A DNA stretch of 60,134 nt. It comes from Corynebacterium sp. ES2730-CONJ. GTDB lineage: Bacteria > Actinomycetota > Actinomycetes > Mycobacteriales > Mycobacteriaceae. Both the position numbers and the translations under genes were made by a program. Location of the stretch: assembly GCF_024834055.1 (NCBI RefSeq), contig NZ_JANUXZ010000008.1, positions 1-60,134 on the forward strand, given 5' to 3'. This document shows, in pieces, positions 59,968-60,134 of the stretch (its first letter is position 1; each line of letters begins with the position of its first letter). The notes beneath the pieces were generated by a model that did not search any database, was not told where the DNA came from, and saw only the letters and a list, made by a program, of their open reading frames with translations.

Positions 59968-60002
59968 ATCCGCTATCGGGACAACCTGATAGCGGATTTT
60001 TA
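59968..60002 (+). terminator. tyrS terminator
   Basis: ATCCGCTATC pairs with GATAGCGGAT, with an extra GG/CC pair near the loop, followed by TTTTAT. Confidence 0.9.
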
Positions 60003-60103
60003 TGTGTTGTGCTGGGGATTTGTGTGTTTGGTGTGGGGTGTGTAGTTTTATGTGGGTCGTTGCGGCCAGGGTTGGTCGTGGTGGTGCATGAGCTTGGTGC
60101 GAT

Positions 60104-60133
60104 TTGACGCTGTGTGGTGTTAGGTTGTATGGT
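60104..60133 (+). promoter_or_regulatory. candidate promoter at the window end
   Basis: TTGACG (60104-60109) and TATGGT (60128-60133) are separated by 18 bp. The preceding 100 bp are unusually GT-rich. The gene it serves lies outside the window; an rRNA operon is one possibility, not shown. Confidence 0.45.
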
Positions 60134-60134
60134 T

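Overview
The window is chromosomal DNA of an actinobacterium, most probably Corynebacterium or a very close relative. Three things point there. The gene order follows, as I remember it, the C. glutamicum backbone: IclR regulator, gpsA-ddl-DUF3515-thiL-ung-DAK2-recG-BCCP-rsmD-coaD, amino-acid ABC transporter, DUF368-tRNA-Leu-polA, rpsA, ptsG-coaE, uvrB, uvrA, infC-rpmI-rplT, pheST, arg genes, tyrS. The proteins read like corynebacterial homologues, especially PtsG and the SucE-type transporter. Base composition is moderate, roughly 50-55% GC by eye. No insertion sequence, prophage, CRISPR array or rRNA gene is visible.

Layout. 1-9.3 kb is the accessory end: two near-identical tandem lipoprotein genes, a DUF4300 lipoprotein, tRNA-Glu, a methyltransferase, a small HD hydrolase, an IclR regulator without its usual leuCD partners, and a secreted GH25 lysozyme. 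Two long gene-free stretches (about 1.0 and 1.37 kb) lie here. 9.4-19.7 kb is a dense housekeeping block for phospholipid, wall, thiamine, DNA repair and CoA functions. 19.7-24 kb holds a polar amino-acid ABC transporter, a DUF368 (PopT-type) lipid-carrier translocase and tRNA-Leu. 24-36.7 kb carries polA, rpsA, a SucE-type exporter, a bioW-bioF pair and the glucose PTS gene ptsG followed by coaE. 36.6-47 kb has a secreted DUF4185 (GH183-type) protein, uvrB, a HelD/HelR-like helicase, a DoxX protein with a basic tail, an MBL hydrolase and uvrA. 47-60 kb is translation and arginine: infC-rpmI-rplT, a SpoU methyltransferase, pheST, argF-argR-argG-argH, a Trm112-like protein and tyrS. The window ends in GT-rich DNA with a promoter-like sequence.

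The most interesting signals are regulatory. The ptsG leader has a good promoter, an RAT-like hairpin starting at the predicted mRNA 5' end, then mutually exclusive helices ahead of an intrinsic terminator. This looks like conditional termination of the glucose PTS gene. The infC leader has a 10-codon ORF whose end overlaps the 5' arm of an intrinsic terminator, and infC itself appears to start at AUC. Other points are the bioWF pair (a pimelate-dependent entry into biotin synthesis), the loss of argCJBD from the arginine cluster, the loss of leuCD beside the IclR gene, a tandem duplication inside the DUF3515 protein, a tRNA-Leu(CAA) with a short class-I variable loop, and the secreted putative D-arabinanase. 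No wholly new multi-gene system (defence island, biosynthetic cluster) was recognised.
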